Shown here in pieces: positions 53,584-61,575 of a stretch of 64,000 bases of DNA. Position 1 is the first letter of the stretch, and the number at the start of each line of letters is the position of its first letter. A program made the position numbers and the translations under genes. This DNA comes from Nitrososphaerota archaeon (lineage in GTDB: Archaea; Thermoproteota; Nitrososphaeria; Nitrososphaerales; Nitrosopumilaceae), in contig JAJPKL010000011.1 of the NCBI GenBank assembly GCA_021323705.1, forward strand, positions 1-64,000, written 5' to 3'. Below the pieces are notes generated by a model that saw nothing but the letters and a program-made list of their open reading frames with translations, was not told the origin of the DNA and ran no database searches.

Positions 53584-54039
53584 ATGTGGAAGGTAGAACT
53601 AGAGGGTCATTACTACAAAATATACGATAACAGAAAGAACATCGCTGGGTATTTTGCACCAGAATATGGCGAAATTTTTCCTGAAGAAAAGGCAGACGAA
53701 ATAATAGAGCAGATGCACAAAAGACACGAGAAGATAAAAAGCGGTTATCTGATGACACCGATGATAAAGTTTGGAATATTCAACGAAGGCCAAGAGATGA
53801 ACCTAGAATATGTCATAAAACAGATAGATGACGTAAAAATGCGTCTAGCATACTGGGCAGACTATATCTCAAGTAACGGTATGAAGCAACATAGGATAAC
53901 TGTATCTCATACAGATCATGACATGCTTAGCATAACAATACATCTGGCATTTCCTAACCCCATTCCACTTGACAAAAATGTCATACAAGATGAGGTTGGA
54001 AAGATACTTGGCCCTCTACAAGAAATGGGTTTACTGTGA
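53584..54039 (+). CDS. Hypothetical alpha/beta protein
   Basis: The ATG at 53584 (MWKVELEGHYYKIYD) is preferred; an in-frame TTG at 53566 would add six residues. It has 151 residues. The N-terminal part has beta strands, the middle a helix (EYVIKQIDDVKMRLAYWADY) and the C-terminal part HRITVSHTDHDMLSITIHLAF. No domain is recognised. It overlaps the convergent 54031 gene by 9 bases. Confidence 0.6.
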   Translation: MWKVELEGHYYKIYDNRKNIAGYFAPEYGEIFPEEKADEIIEQMHKRHEKIKSGYLMTPMIKFGIFNEGQEMNLEYVIKQIDDVKMRLAYWADYISSNGMKQHRITVSHTDHDMLSITIHLAFPNPIPLDKNVIQDEVGKILGPLQEMGLL

Positions 54040-54546
54040 GCTGCCTGTTTTGGCATTGTTGTAAGACTGGAGCGCATTCATCTCATACTGGAATGACTCT
54101 TGCAGAAGTTGGTCTGACTTTGCCCTGGTGGAGTTGTCTCCTGTCTGAACCCATTCTTTTAACATCTTATCACTTTCTATCTGCGTCTGCGTTGACAATC
54201 TGAAGAGCTGCAGCGAGGCAACAAATGGTTCAGGCGGATTCAAAGTGTCATATCTAGTTAGAATGTTTTGCATCTTTGCGATGTGTGAATCAGTTAGGTT
54301 TAGCATTTGGTCTTTTGGTATGTGGCCCTTCTCATACATGGTTAGCTTGGCATCAAAGCTTGAAGTCTCATTGTTCAAATCCGACTGTATCAAAGACAGA
54401 TTGTCTCCAAACCTTTGCCCCTTTAGATTTGCTTGATCCAAATTATAATTGACAGCTATGACTGCTGCAACTATTGCAATTCCTCCTACGATTGCAATCT
54501 GAACCTTCCTCTTTGGATTTGGCGCTTTTGTCTTTACTTTCTTCAC
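54031..54546 (-). CDS. Membrane-anchored helical protein
   Basis: A 171-residue protein: a basic N-terminus (KKVKTKAPNPKRKVQ), a TM segment (about 17-33, IAIVGGIAIVAAVIAVNY), then an outer all-helical part with N-glycosylation sequons (NNETSSF, MLNLTDSH). The shape resembles sensory four-helix bundles. Function unknown. Confidence 0.6.
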   Translation of the reverse strand: MKKVKTKAPNPKRKVQIAIVGGIAIVAAVIAVNYNLDQANLKGQRFGDNLSLIQSDLNNETSSFDAKLTMYEKGHIPKDQMLNLTDSHIAKMQNILTRYDTLNPPEPFVASLQLFRLSTQTQIESDKMLKEWVQTGDNSTRAKSDQLLQESFQYEMNALQSYNNAKTGSSQ

Positions 54547-54589
54547 AAGCCGACTAGGCCGTTATGTGGAATAAATTGTTTGTTAAAAC

Positions 54590-54877
54590 TTAGTCGATAT
54601 AGTTTCCTTCAGGATCTGTTTTTAACTCGATGATCTTTACGCTGCCGCTGATGTAGGAATCGTTTCTTACTGTTCTGACACGCCCCACATCTAGATGGTA
54701 TGGCCATACATTTACTACTACGGTTCCAATTTTTACATTGGACGGGGCGTCCGTTATTACAATATCTTCTTTTTTGATGCCGTAATCGGTCAACTTCTTG
54801 ACGCAATGATCAAGTAACTGCTGGGGAAGACCATGATTGATTGCCCAAACAGTTCCCTCGTAATCTATTTTTTCCAA
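54590..54877 (-). CDS. Hypothetical alpha/beta protein
   Basis: A 95-residue protein with YEGTVWAINHGLPQQLLDHC, a KKEDIVITDAPSNVKIG strand and a TVVVNVWPYHLDVG strand. No domain is recognised. It is just downstream of the RAM-domain gene at 54926 on the same strand and may form an operon with it. Confidence 0.55.
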   Translation of the reverse strand: MEKIDYEGTVWAINHGLPQQLLDHCVKKLTDYGIKKEDIVITDAPSNVKIGTVVVNVWPYHLDVGRVRTVRNDSYISGSVKIIELKTDPEGNYID

Positions 54878-54925
54878 CTGATTATCACCAAGTCAGCGTT
54901 TTTTTAAAGCTATCTGAACCAAAGA

Positions 54926-55162
54926 TTACCGAGGATCTGTTACCTTCAGAGTCATGGTGCTCTCAACCCTTGATATGTTTCTAATCTTATGTGATACTGC
55001 TTTATCAAATTCTTCAGACGTGGGAGCCTGTATCTCTGCTACCACATCGTAGGCACCAAATGTTATGTGAGCGCCCTTGACTTGGGGCAAGAGCTTTAGT
55101 TCCTCGACTACGTATTCCTCCGCACCAATATCACAATTTATCAGAACAAAGCCCTTTTCCAC
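54926..55162 (-). CDS. Stand-alone RAM (Lrp/AsnC ligand-binding) domain protein
   Basis: A 78-residue protein with the RAM fold only: KGFVLINCDIGAEEYVVEEL, VKGAHITFGAYDVVAEIQAP, SEEFDKAVSHKIRNISRVES and TLKVTDP. No helix-turn-helix. It is very similar in layout to the partial protein at 1-185 and to the 63001 protein. It may bind amino acids or a purine-related molecule and modulate a DNA-binding Lrp. Confidence 0.82.
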   Translation of the reverse strand: MEKGFVLINCDIGAEEYVVEELKLLPQVKGAHITFGAYDVVAEIQAPTSEEFDKAVSHKIRNISRVESTMTLKVTDPR

Positions 55163-55284
55163 AGAATTCTCAACTCTCTAACTTACTTAACTTTGTCTAT
55201 CCTATTACAAGTTTGCGAATTGTAATTCTAAATTTTCTTTTGATGTCTTTTATCTCAGGACTAGCTTGACTTTAAGAAAAACTA

Positions 55285-55344
55285 TACTCCAAAGACAAGT
55301 AACGTGAGACAGCAGTTTCACAGTTGACTAAACATTGGAGTATC
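55285..55344 (+). ncRNA. Candidate structured RNA upstream of the tRNA
   Basis: ATACTCCAA (55285-55293) pairs perfectly with TTGGAGTAT (55336-55344). Inside it, AACGTGA pairs with TCAC-A-GTT, leaving a loop of about 10 bases. Two nested stems in 60 bases suggest a structured RNA or a transcription signal. A CTTTAAG box at about 55271 could be its promoter. No known family is recognised. Confidence 0.35.
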
Positions 55345-55380
55345 TATACGATGTTGTTAGGACTTGCAGAAATTTTATCA

Positions 55381-55455
55381 AGCCAATGGAGGGATTTGGA
55401 CCCTCGACCTTCTGCTTACAAGGCAGATGCTCTAGCCAGGCTGAGCTACATTGGC
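55381..55455 (-). tRNA. tRNA-Thr (anticodon TGT)
   Basis: On the minus strand the 7-bp acceptor stem GCCAATG/CATTGGC closes a full cloverleaf: D arm GCTC-AGCCTGGCTA-GAGC, anticodon arm TCTGC-CTTGTAA-GCAGA with anticodon TGT (reads ACA), a five-base variable loop, and T arm GAGGG-TCCAAAT-CCCTC. The discriminator is T. No intron and no encoded CCA are seen. Confidence 0.95.
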
Positions 55456-55628
55456 ATTAGGTTAAAGGCATTTGGAGGGTGGTTTAAAATGTTGTCACGC
55501 CAAATTACTTGAAGGTTTGCCAGATAAAGATCCTTGGATATAGCGTGAATTTATTTACAGCACGTCTTGAGAAAAATTCTTTGTTAATGCAGCAAGGTGG
55601 CGCAGACCCCCGAAAGAAACGACTAATT

Positions 55629-56114
55629 ATGATACAAATTCAAACAAAAAAAGTGAAAAAAGAAAATTTTAACAAGATAAAACTTGACAAGTCTCTACTA
55701 GCTGAAAAACGAAATTATTTCTTTGGAGACGTAGTTTTGCATGATATTTCCAAAAACATTGGTGTCCAGGACCAAAAAGTTTACTATGCAGGCTTTAAAA
55801 ATGGTGCAAGGACTAAACTCCATTATCACGAAGGTGGCCAAACGCTGGTTGTTACAGAGGGAATTGGCATGCTTGTCTTGTACGAAAAAGCAAATCTTGG
55901 CTCAAAACATGTCAAGATAAAACAAAAAGCAAAACAAGTGCTAAAGGTGGGAGATGTGACTTACATACCAAAAAACACGCTGCACTGGCACGGTGCATTA
56001 AAGGGTAAAAACTTTGGGCATCTTGCATTTAACGGATTTTCATCAAAAAGAAGAGAGGCTATGACCATCTGGTACGACTCTAATTTCAAATCCCATGCAG
56101 TAAAGATATCCTAG
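55629..56114 (+). CDS. Cupin-domain protein
   Basis: The ATG at 55629 (MIQIQTKKVKKENFNKIKLD) is chosen; the frame is open further upstream, but that part lacks cupin features. It has 161 residues. Motif 1 is GARTKLHYHEGGQTLVVTEG with two His and Glu; motif 2 is GDVTYIPKNTLHWHGA with His. The fold is a single cupin that can bind one metal. Similar proteins include quercetinase-like or carboxymuconolactone-linked cupins; the substrate is not known. Confidence 0.8.
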   Translation: MIQIQTKKVKKENFNKIKLDKSLLAEKRNYFFGDVVLHDISKNIGVQDQKVYYAGFKNGARTKLHYHEGGQTLVVTEGIGMLVLYEKANLGSKHVKIKQKAKQVLKVGDVTYIPKNTLHWHGALKGKNFGHLAFNGFSSKRREAMTIWYDSNFKSHAVKIS

Positions 56115-56123
56115 TTCTAATCA

Positions 56124-56975
56124 TCAAGATGCAGACGATATCAGAACTGTCCAGGGAAAGATTATTCTGCCTTCTCTGATGTGCGGTGATACGTTTTGCC
56201 TAGACTCTTCTTTGATTGATGACATGATGTTACCTCCCATGCTCTCAATCTTTGGCCTTATCGAGTTGGCAGTCGAACGCATATAGTCTTGCCAATATTC
56301 CTCAAACGTACCTGCATCATAACTGAAAACATGTCTTGTAGTTTTGATGTCTGCAAAGCCTGCATCTTCAAGTTCTTTTTTCAGGTCTGAAACATTTCCA
56401 AATCTGTGAACCGTAGGTGTTCCCTTTGGCCTGATGTCTGGAACGTACTTTAGTATGGGCTTCATTATCGAACTAAAGTATGGAACCTCATCAGCCGTAC
56501 CGTGAACTGCCAGAGCGATACGACCTTTCTTAGATAGCATCTTTTTTGCAGTGGCAAGCACATGGTTTACGTTTGGAAAAAACATGAGGCCGTATTGGCA
56601 AAGTATCTTGTCAAATGTAATGCGAAACTCTATCTTTTCTGCATCCATCTCAAAAAAGTGTGCCTTGTCTGAGTTTGCAAATTTTTTTGCAATATTCAAT
56701 GCAGTTCTTGACAAGTCTATCCCAACAAGCAATCCTTCTCTGCCAAGGTGGCGCAGGACCTGATGTGAGACCGCACCTGTGCCGCACGCTATGTCAAGAA
56801 CCCTGTCTGCGGGCTCTATCCCCGCACTTCTCACTACTTCTTCAGTGGACTTGAAAGGCCCTACGTGCTCGTTTGCCCAATTCTCGTGGTATTGCGGCGC
56901 TACAGTATTCCAATTTGCTTTAGAGTTTAGCTTGTATTCAATCGGATCAAAAGTTGGTATCGACTCTTTGCTCAA
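56124..56975 (-). CDS. Class I SAM-dependent methyltransferase (UbiE-like)
   Basis: A 283-residue protein from a TTG start. Motif I (SAM binding) is DRVLDIACGTGAVSHQVL, then LLVGIDLSRTALNIAKKF, ADEKIEF-like motif II and FDKILCQYGLMFFPNV. The C-terminal part is like the UbiE/Coq5 or ArsM-type. The substrate is not known. It is divergent from purS with a common AT-rich region. Confidence 0.82.
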   Translation of the reverse strand: MSKESIPTFDPIEYKLNSKANWNTVAPQYHENWANEHVGPFKSTEEVVRSAGIEPADRVLDIACGTGAVSHQVLRHLGREGLLVGIDLSRTALNIAKKFANSDKAHFFEMDAEKIEFRITFDKILCQYGLMFFPNVNHVLATAKKMLSKKGRIALAVHGTADEVPYFSSIMKPILKYVPDIRPKGTPTVHRFGNVSDLKKELEDAGFADIKTTRHVFSYDAGTFEEYWQDYMRSTANSIRPKIESMGGNIMSSIKEESRQNVSPHIREGRIIFPWTVLISSAS

Positions 56976-57007
56976 GGCTTAAATTTATTATATTTTGTAC
57001 CGATTTT

Positions 57008-57268
57008 ATGCCTTCTTTTTTGGTGAGCGTTACAATTGAAAACAAGCCTGAGATAGTCGATCCTGAAGGCGATACAATTCTAAACGATCTCATACTAAAA
57101 GACAAAAAGACTAGCGTGAAGAAGGTAAGATCTGCCAAGATGCTAAGATTTCAGATAGAGGCAAAAAGCAAGGAATTGGCAGAAAGGCAAGTCATGGACT
57201 TGTGCAACGAATTTAGAATCTACAATCCTCTCGTATCCAGAGTATCAGTTGAGACCAGAAGCATCTAG
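57008..57268 (+). CDS. purS: Phosphoribosylformylglycinamidine synthase subunit PurS
   Basis: The ATG at 57008 (MPSFLVSVTIENKPEIVDPE) gives 86 residues, the usual size. A TTAAATTTATTATA box lies about 28 bases upstream. The beta-alpha-beta-beta-alpha-beta pattern with DPEGDTILNDL and MCDLCNEF-like (VMDLCNEFRIYNPL) matches PurS. It bridges PurQ and PurL in the FGAM synthase complex. The gene is 1.5 kb from purQ, split off by CBS and rhomboid genes. The end overlaps the CBS gene by four bases. Confidence 0.92.
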   Translation: MPSFLVSVTIENKPEIVDPEGDTILNDLILKDKKTSVKKVRSAKMLRFQIEAKSKELAERQVMDLCNEFRIYNPLVSRVSVETRSI

Positions 57269-57705
57269 CCGTTCTTTACTACTTTTCTATTTAGCGCTGT
57301 GATGTCATCAAGAGCTCCGTCTATGAGCAGCTTGCTTCGCAGGTACTTTGCAAGATCAGTTTCTGTTATGATTCCTACCAGCTTGCCGTTGTCCAAAACA
57401 AGGAGTCTGCGTATGTTTTTGTTTGTCATCCTTTGTACGGCGTCTTCGATTGGCGTCATGGGCTCCACCCACCTAAAGTTGGCAGACATTATCTCCGAGA
57501 GTGGCACTTCGGAGCTCTTCCTGTCAGTAGTTGAAACCTTTCTTACCAGGTCTCTTTCAGTCACTAGCCCTATTGGGTTGCCGTCCTTTACCACCACTAG
57601 GGAACTGATGCTCTTCTCAGTCATAAGCAATGCAACATCCTTTGCTGTCTTGTCATGCTCTATGGTAATGACATTGTTGACCATGATGTCGCGAACTAGG
57701 CCCAT
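57265..57705 (-). CDS. CBS-domain pair protein
   Basis: The ATG at 57705 (MGLVRDIMVNNVITIEHDKT) is supported by a TTTTTATT box 28 bases upstream, rather than the earlier start at 57717. It has 146 residues with two CBS motifs: ALLMTEKSISSLVVV-DG-PIGLVTERDLVRK and VQRMTNKNIRRLLVLDNG-LVGIITETDLAKY. Such pairs bind AMP, ATP or SAM as an energy sensor. It lies between purS and purQ, so a link with purine levels is possible but is inference. Confidence 0.88.
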   Translation of the reverse strand: MGLVRDIMVNNVITIEHDKTAKDVALLMTEKSISSLVVVKDGNPIGLVTERDLVRKVSTTDRKSSEVPLSEIMSANFRWVEPMTPIEDAVQRMTNKNIRRLLVLDNGKLVGIITETDLAKYLRSKLLIDGALDDITALNRKVVKNG

Positions 57706-57948
57706 AGCCAGTACCAAAGAGTATTAGAATAAAAACGATTTGCTCAATTGTTCCTAAAATTATACCGCGTTCCAAATGCACGATCGTACATTTGGTTGAT
57801 GAAATGACAACGTTTGCAGTTATTTGCTTAGTGTACATTCTTCTTAATTATGTAATTCTTGCAACGATATGCAAGAGACTGCGGAGCATACTCTTCCTAC
57901 CAAAAGTGTTTCCGCAGTTTCCTTTGGTTCTACCGAATTTTGCTGAAA

Positions 57949-58569
57949 TTATGTGGAATATGTGTTTGAGCGCCAGTCTCTTTTTCGCCGCTCAATTGAT
58001 ATCATGACCTTTGTAAGCACAAGCCCTGTGAGAAATCCGCCAACGTGCGCCATAAATGCTATTGAGAGCGAGGTAAACGATCCAATGAAAACATACAACA
58101 CTTGGATTGCAAGCCAATAGTACCCTCGTATGTCTCCAAGTGCGGCAGATACTCCAAGAATTCCAGAAATTGCCCCAGACGCGCCAATCAAGAGGGTGTC
58201 TCCGCTTGACAAAAGATATGATGCCACAACTCCATGCAGTAGCCCTCCTCCAAGTCCTGCAACTACATAAAGCAGTATGAACCGGGGGATGCCAATCGAT
58301 CTTTCTGCAAACCCTCCCATGTAAATGAGCGCAAATAGGTTAAACGATATGTGTGCAATGTTTGCATGTATAAACATCGAGGTAAACAGCCGTAAAATAC
58401 TATCTGACAAAAGTGAGCTGTTTGCGCGGAAGAGTTCGTCGGGAACAAAGCCATAGTGTGCTATGATGTCATGTTGCGTCTGAGTTGCCATCCCGTATGC
58501 AAAGATTAGCGCATTGATGACAGCCAAGGTAATAGTTACAGGTGGAAGGTGTCCAAGTGATCTTAGCAT
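57949..58569 (-). CDS. Rhomboid-family intramembrane serine protease
   Basis: A 206-residue protein with about six TM segments. Catalytic dyad: Ser131 in GASGAISGILG and His175 in AHVGGFLTG. The conserved loop FTSMFIHANIAHISFNLFAL, with HxxxxHxxxN, is present. It cuts membrane proteins in or near the lipid; the substrates are unknown. It is convergent to nothing certain and divergent from purQ. Confidence 0.93.
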   Translation of the reverse strand: MLRSLGHLPPVTITLAVINALIFAYGMATQTQHDIIAHYGFVPDELFRANSSLLSDSILRLFTSMFIHANIAHISFNLFALIYMGGFAERSIGIPRFILLYVVAGLGGGLLHGVVASYLLSSGDTLLIGASGAISGILGVSAALGDIRGYYWLAIQVLYVFIGSFTSLSIAFMAHVGGFLTGLVLTKVMISIERRKRDWRSNTYST

Positions 58570-58704
58570 CTCAAGTTGAAGGTTCAGGTGGCATAATAAA
58601 TGGTTTAGAAGTCACGAATCCGTGTGCGAGTCTACATGTACTGGACTGTAGCGGCATCTTGCGATCAGACCTTTGCCAAAAACGTTCTGTACTGCCCGCG
58701 ATTC

Positions 58705-58714
58705 GATTTAATAT
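58705..58714 (+). promoter_or_regulatory. TATA box of purQ-purL-purF operon
   Basis: GATTTAATATT is centred about 27 bases before the GTG at 58736. This distance decides the purQ start and suggests a leaderless message. Confidence 0.55.
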
Positions 58715-58735
58715 TGCTTGAAAGTAAGGGTATCT

Positions 58736-59416
58736 GTGAGGGTTGCAGTAATAGTTTTTCCAGGGAGCAATTGCGATCGAGACATGCACCATGTCTTAAC
58801 CGATGTCTTCAAGCTAGAATCGCAGCTAGTGTGGCATACTGACGAACTGCCAAAAAACATTGATGCCATAGTGCTGCCTGGAGGCTTTTCGTACGGTGAC
58901 AGGCTGAGAGCGGGAGTGATTGCGGCTCACAGTCCAATCATAGCGCAAGTAAAGAAGATGGCAGAAAAAGGGATGCCAATATTGGGTGTTTGCAACGGCT
59001 TTCAAATATTGACCGAGTCAGGACTCTTGCCTGGGGCACTCCTGCGAAACACATCGCTTAGCTACATCTGCAAATGGACTGAAATAATTGTAAAAAACAA
59101 CAAGACTCCGTTTACAAACAAGTTCAAGCTAAACCAACGAATCCCAATTGCAATTGCAAATGGAGAAGGGCGTTATTATGCAGACAAGGAGACACTGCAT
59201 CTTTTAAAGAAGAATAACCAAATCGTTTTCACTTATGCCGAAGATGTCAACGGCGCCACAATGAAGATTGCCGGAGTATGCAACAAGGAAGGAAACGTTG
59301 TGGGCATGATGCCTCATCCTGAAAGGTCTGCTGAACAAATTCTAAACCCAAAAGATGCCAAGCCAGCATCGCTTATCTTTGAATCTTTGCTCAATACGTT
59401 AGGTGTTATTGCATGA
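58736..59416 (+). CDS. purQ: FGAM synthase glutaminase subunit PurQ
   Basis: The GTG at 58736 (MRVAVIVFPGSNCDRDMHH) is chosen over an upstream TTG because of the TATA distance and the family start. It has 226 residues. The class I glutaminase triad is visible: Cys in LGVCNGFQIL, His and Glu in MMPHPERSAEQIL. The N-terminal PGGFSYGDRLRAG is also typical. It gives ammonia to PurL. Overlaps purL by four bases (ATGA). Confidence 0.95.
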   Translation: MRVAVIVFPGSNCDRDMHHVLTDVFKLESQLVWHTDELPKNIDAIVLPGGFSYGDRLRAGVIAAHSPIIAQVKKMAEKGMPILGVCNGFQILTESGLLPGALLRNTSLSYICKWTEIIVKNNKTPFTNKFKLNQRIPIAIANGEGRYYADKETLHLLKKNNQIVFTYAEDVNGATMKIAGVCNKEGNVVGMMPHPERSAEQILNPKDAKPASLIFESLLNTLGVIA

Positions 59417-61575
59417 GTCTTACTCCGCAAGAGTTTGACTATCTTGAAAAGAAAATAGGGCGAAAACCAAATCCTGTAGAACTGCAGATAGTTGCAGCAG
59501 AGTGGTCTGAACACTGCTCTTACAAATCATCAAAAAAATATCTCAAAACGCTTCCAAGGGAAGGAAAACGAGTCATTTCAGGACCGGGATATGATTCCGG
59601 AGTGTTGGATGTAGGTGATGGATATGTTGTTACGGTGCATATCGAGTCTCACAACCATCCTTCTGCGGTCGAACCATATGGTGGGGCCGCAACAGGTGTT
59701 GGCGGAGTAATACGGGACATCTTGTCTGCAGGAACAAGACCTATTGCAATCTTGGATGGTCTACGGTTTGGAGACATTGAAAAAGACACTCATGCCAGAT
59801 GGCTTTTCAAAAATGCTGTGAGGGGAATTGCAGATTATGGCAACTGTCTTGGAATACCAACAGTTGGAGGAGAGATAGAGTTTGACAAGTGTTTTACAAA
59901 TTATGCGCTAGTAGATGTTGCCTCTGTGGGATTTGGAAAAAAGGAGAAGCTCATACAAAACAGGGCAGACGGAGGAGACTATGTAGTATTGATTGGAGGC
60001 TCTACAGGAAGGGACGGCATTGGCGGCTCGCAGTTTGCATCTGACAAACTAGAGTCTGAGAACCGTTCTGCAGTGCAAATTCCAGACCCCTTTATTGAAA
60101 AGTTGGTAATTGAAGTAATTTTGGAGGCAAGAAACCAACACTGTATCAAAGCCATGAAAGATTTGGGAGGCGGAGGGCTTTCATGCGCAATCTCTGAAAC
60201 ATCTGATGCGCTCTCAGTTGGCATCGAGCTTGACTTGGCAATGGTTCACAAAAGGGAGCAGGACATGTCCCCCACCGAGCTTATGGTTTCTGAATCTCAA
60301 GAAAGAATGCTTGTGATAACGTCTCCTGAAAAACTAGAAACACTAAAAGAAATCTGCACAAAGTTTCACGTCCCATTTTCTGTTGTGGGTAGAGTAACTG
60401 ATGACAACTTGATGCAAGTCAAGTCACAAAATGATCTGGTAGCAAAGCTTCCAAGTAATATAGTTGCAAACGCTCCGCTGCTTGACAGGCCTGCCTCCAT
60501 GCCAAAGTATCTGCAGGCTATAACCTCAATTAAAAAACCAAAAACTCCTAATCTCTCAAAGACACTTCTGGAGATGCTTTCAAACCCAAACATTGCAAGC
60601 AAGCGTTGGGTGTACACTCAGTATGACCACGAAGTGGGCATTAGAACTGTTATCAAGCCAGGACAAGACGCATCTGTCTTAAGGCTTGACAACGGCAAGT
60701 TTCTCTCAATTAAGATTGACGGCAACTCTAAGCACTGTTACATAAACCCAAGACAGGGCGTGATGGGTTGCTTTGATGAGGCGTGCAGAAACGTTGTATG
60801 TACTGGAGCAACCCCAATTGGAATGGTTGACCATCTACAGTTTGGCAATCCAGAAGACCCTGAAATATTTTGGACGTTCAAAGAATCAGTTGAGGGAATA
60901 ATAGAATATGCAAAACATTTTGAAATACCATGTGTTGGCGGCAAGGTGAGTCTGTATAACGAGACTGATAAGGGACCAATCAAGCCAACTCCGTTGATAG
61001 GAGTGTTAGGTCTAATTGAGGGCAAGCCACTTATTCCAAAAAAAGCACAAAAAGACGATCTTCTTGTACTTGTAGGAATCACAAAAGACGAGCTTGGTGG
61101 CTCTGAATATTACGAATACGTACACAAGATTGTTGGGGGTGTGTGTCCTGCAATTGACATGAAGTCTTCTAAAGCCAATCAGGAAGCAATATTGAAAATT
61201 GCACCACAAGACTTGGCAAAATCAATACATGACTGTTCCAAGGGAGGACTAGGCGTTGCAGTATCTGAAATCTGTATAACAAACGAGATTGGGTGCTCTG
61301 TTATGCTTGACAAGGTACCTGCAGAAAACCTACAAGATGACGAACTGCTCTTTTCAGAAAGCCATTCTAGATTTTTACTGGTAGTGGACCCATCAAAGCT
61401 TGAAAGCGTCATATCGATACTTCAAAAACGTGGAATCAAACATGGCATAATAGGCAAGTTTTCAGGCAGTAGCATTGTATTCAAGAATAAAAACAAGCCG
61501 GCTGCAAGTATAAGGGTTGATAAAGCACAAGAAAAATGGTTAAACTCGTTGGGGTTGCTGGTAAGCCATGGTTAA
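59413..61575 (+). CDS. purL: FGAM synthase subunit PurL
   Basis: A 720-residue small-type PurL that works with PurQ and PurS, making FGAM from FGAR with ATP and glutamine-derived ammonia. Motifs: EWSEHCSYKSSKKYLKTL with catalytic His, SHNHPSAVEPYGGAATGVGG, GDIEKDTHARWLFKN, KDLGGGGLSCAISETS and CVGGKVSLYNET. The full set and size are standard. It overlaps purF by 8 bases. Confidence 0.97.
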   Translation: MSLTPQEFDYLEKKIGRKPNPVELQIVAAEWSEHCSYKSSKKYLKTLPREGKRVISGPGYDSGVLDVGDGYVVTVHIESHNHPSAVEPYGGAATGVGGVIRDILSAGTRPIAILDGLRFGDIEKDTHARWLFKNAVRGIADYGNCLGIPTVGGEIEFDKCFTNYALVDVASVGFGKKEKLIQNRADGGDYVVLIGGSTGRDGIGGSQFASDKLESENRSAVQIPDPFIEKLVIEVILEARNQHCIKAMKDLGGGGLSCAISETSDALSVGIELDLAMVHKREQDMSPTELMVSESQERMLVITSPEKLETLKEICTKFHVPFSVVGRVTDDNLMQVKSQNDLVAKLPSNIVANAPLLDRPASMPKYLQAITSIKKPKTPNLSKTLLEMLSNPNIASKRWVYTQYDHEVGIRTVIKPGQDASVLRLDNGKFLSIKIDGNSKHCYINPRQGVMGCFDEACRNVVCTGATPIGMVDHLQFGNPEDPEIFWTFKESVEGIIEYAKHFEIPCVGGKVSLYNETDKGPIKPTPLIGVLGLIEGKPLIPKKAQKDDLLVLVGITKDELGGSEYYEYVHKIVGGVCPAIDMKSSKANQEAILKIAPQDLAKSIHDCSKGGLGVAVSEICITNEIGCSVMLDKVPAENLQDDELLFSESHSRFLLVVDPSKLESVISILQKRGIKHGIIGKFSGSSIVFKNKNKPAASIRVDKAQEKWLNSLGLLVSHG

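Noticed and set aside
57792-58007. 71-codon plus-strand frame with hydrophobic composition
   Set aside because: It starts with TTG, overlaps the rhomboid 3' end by about 59 bases and lacks a promoter at the usual distance; hydrophobicity may come from reading opposite a membrane protein gene.
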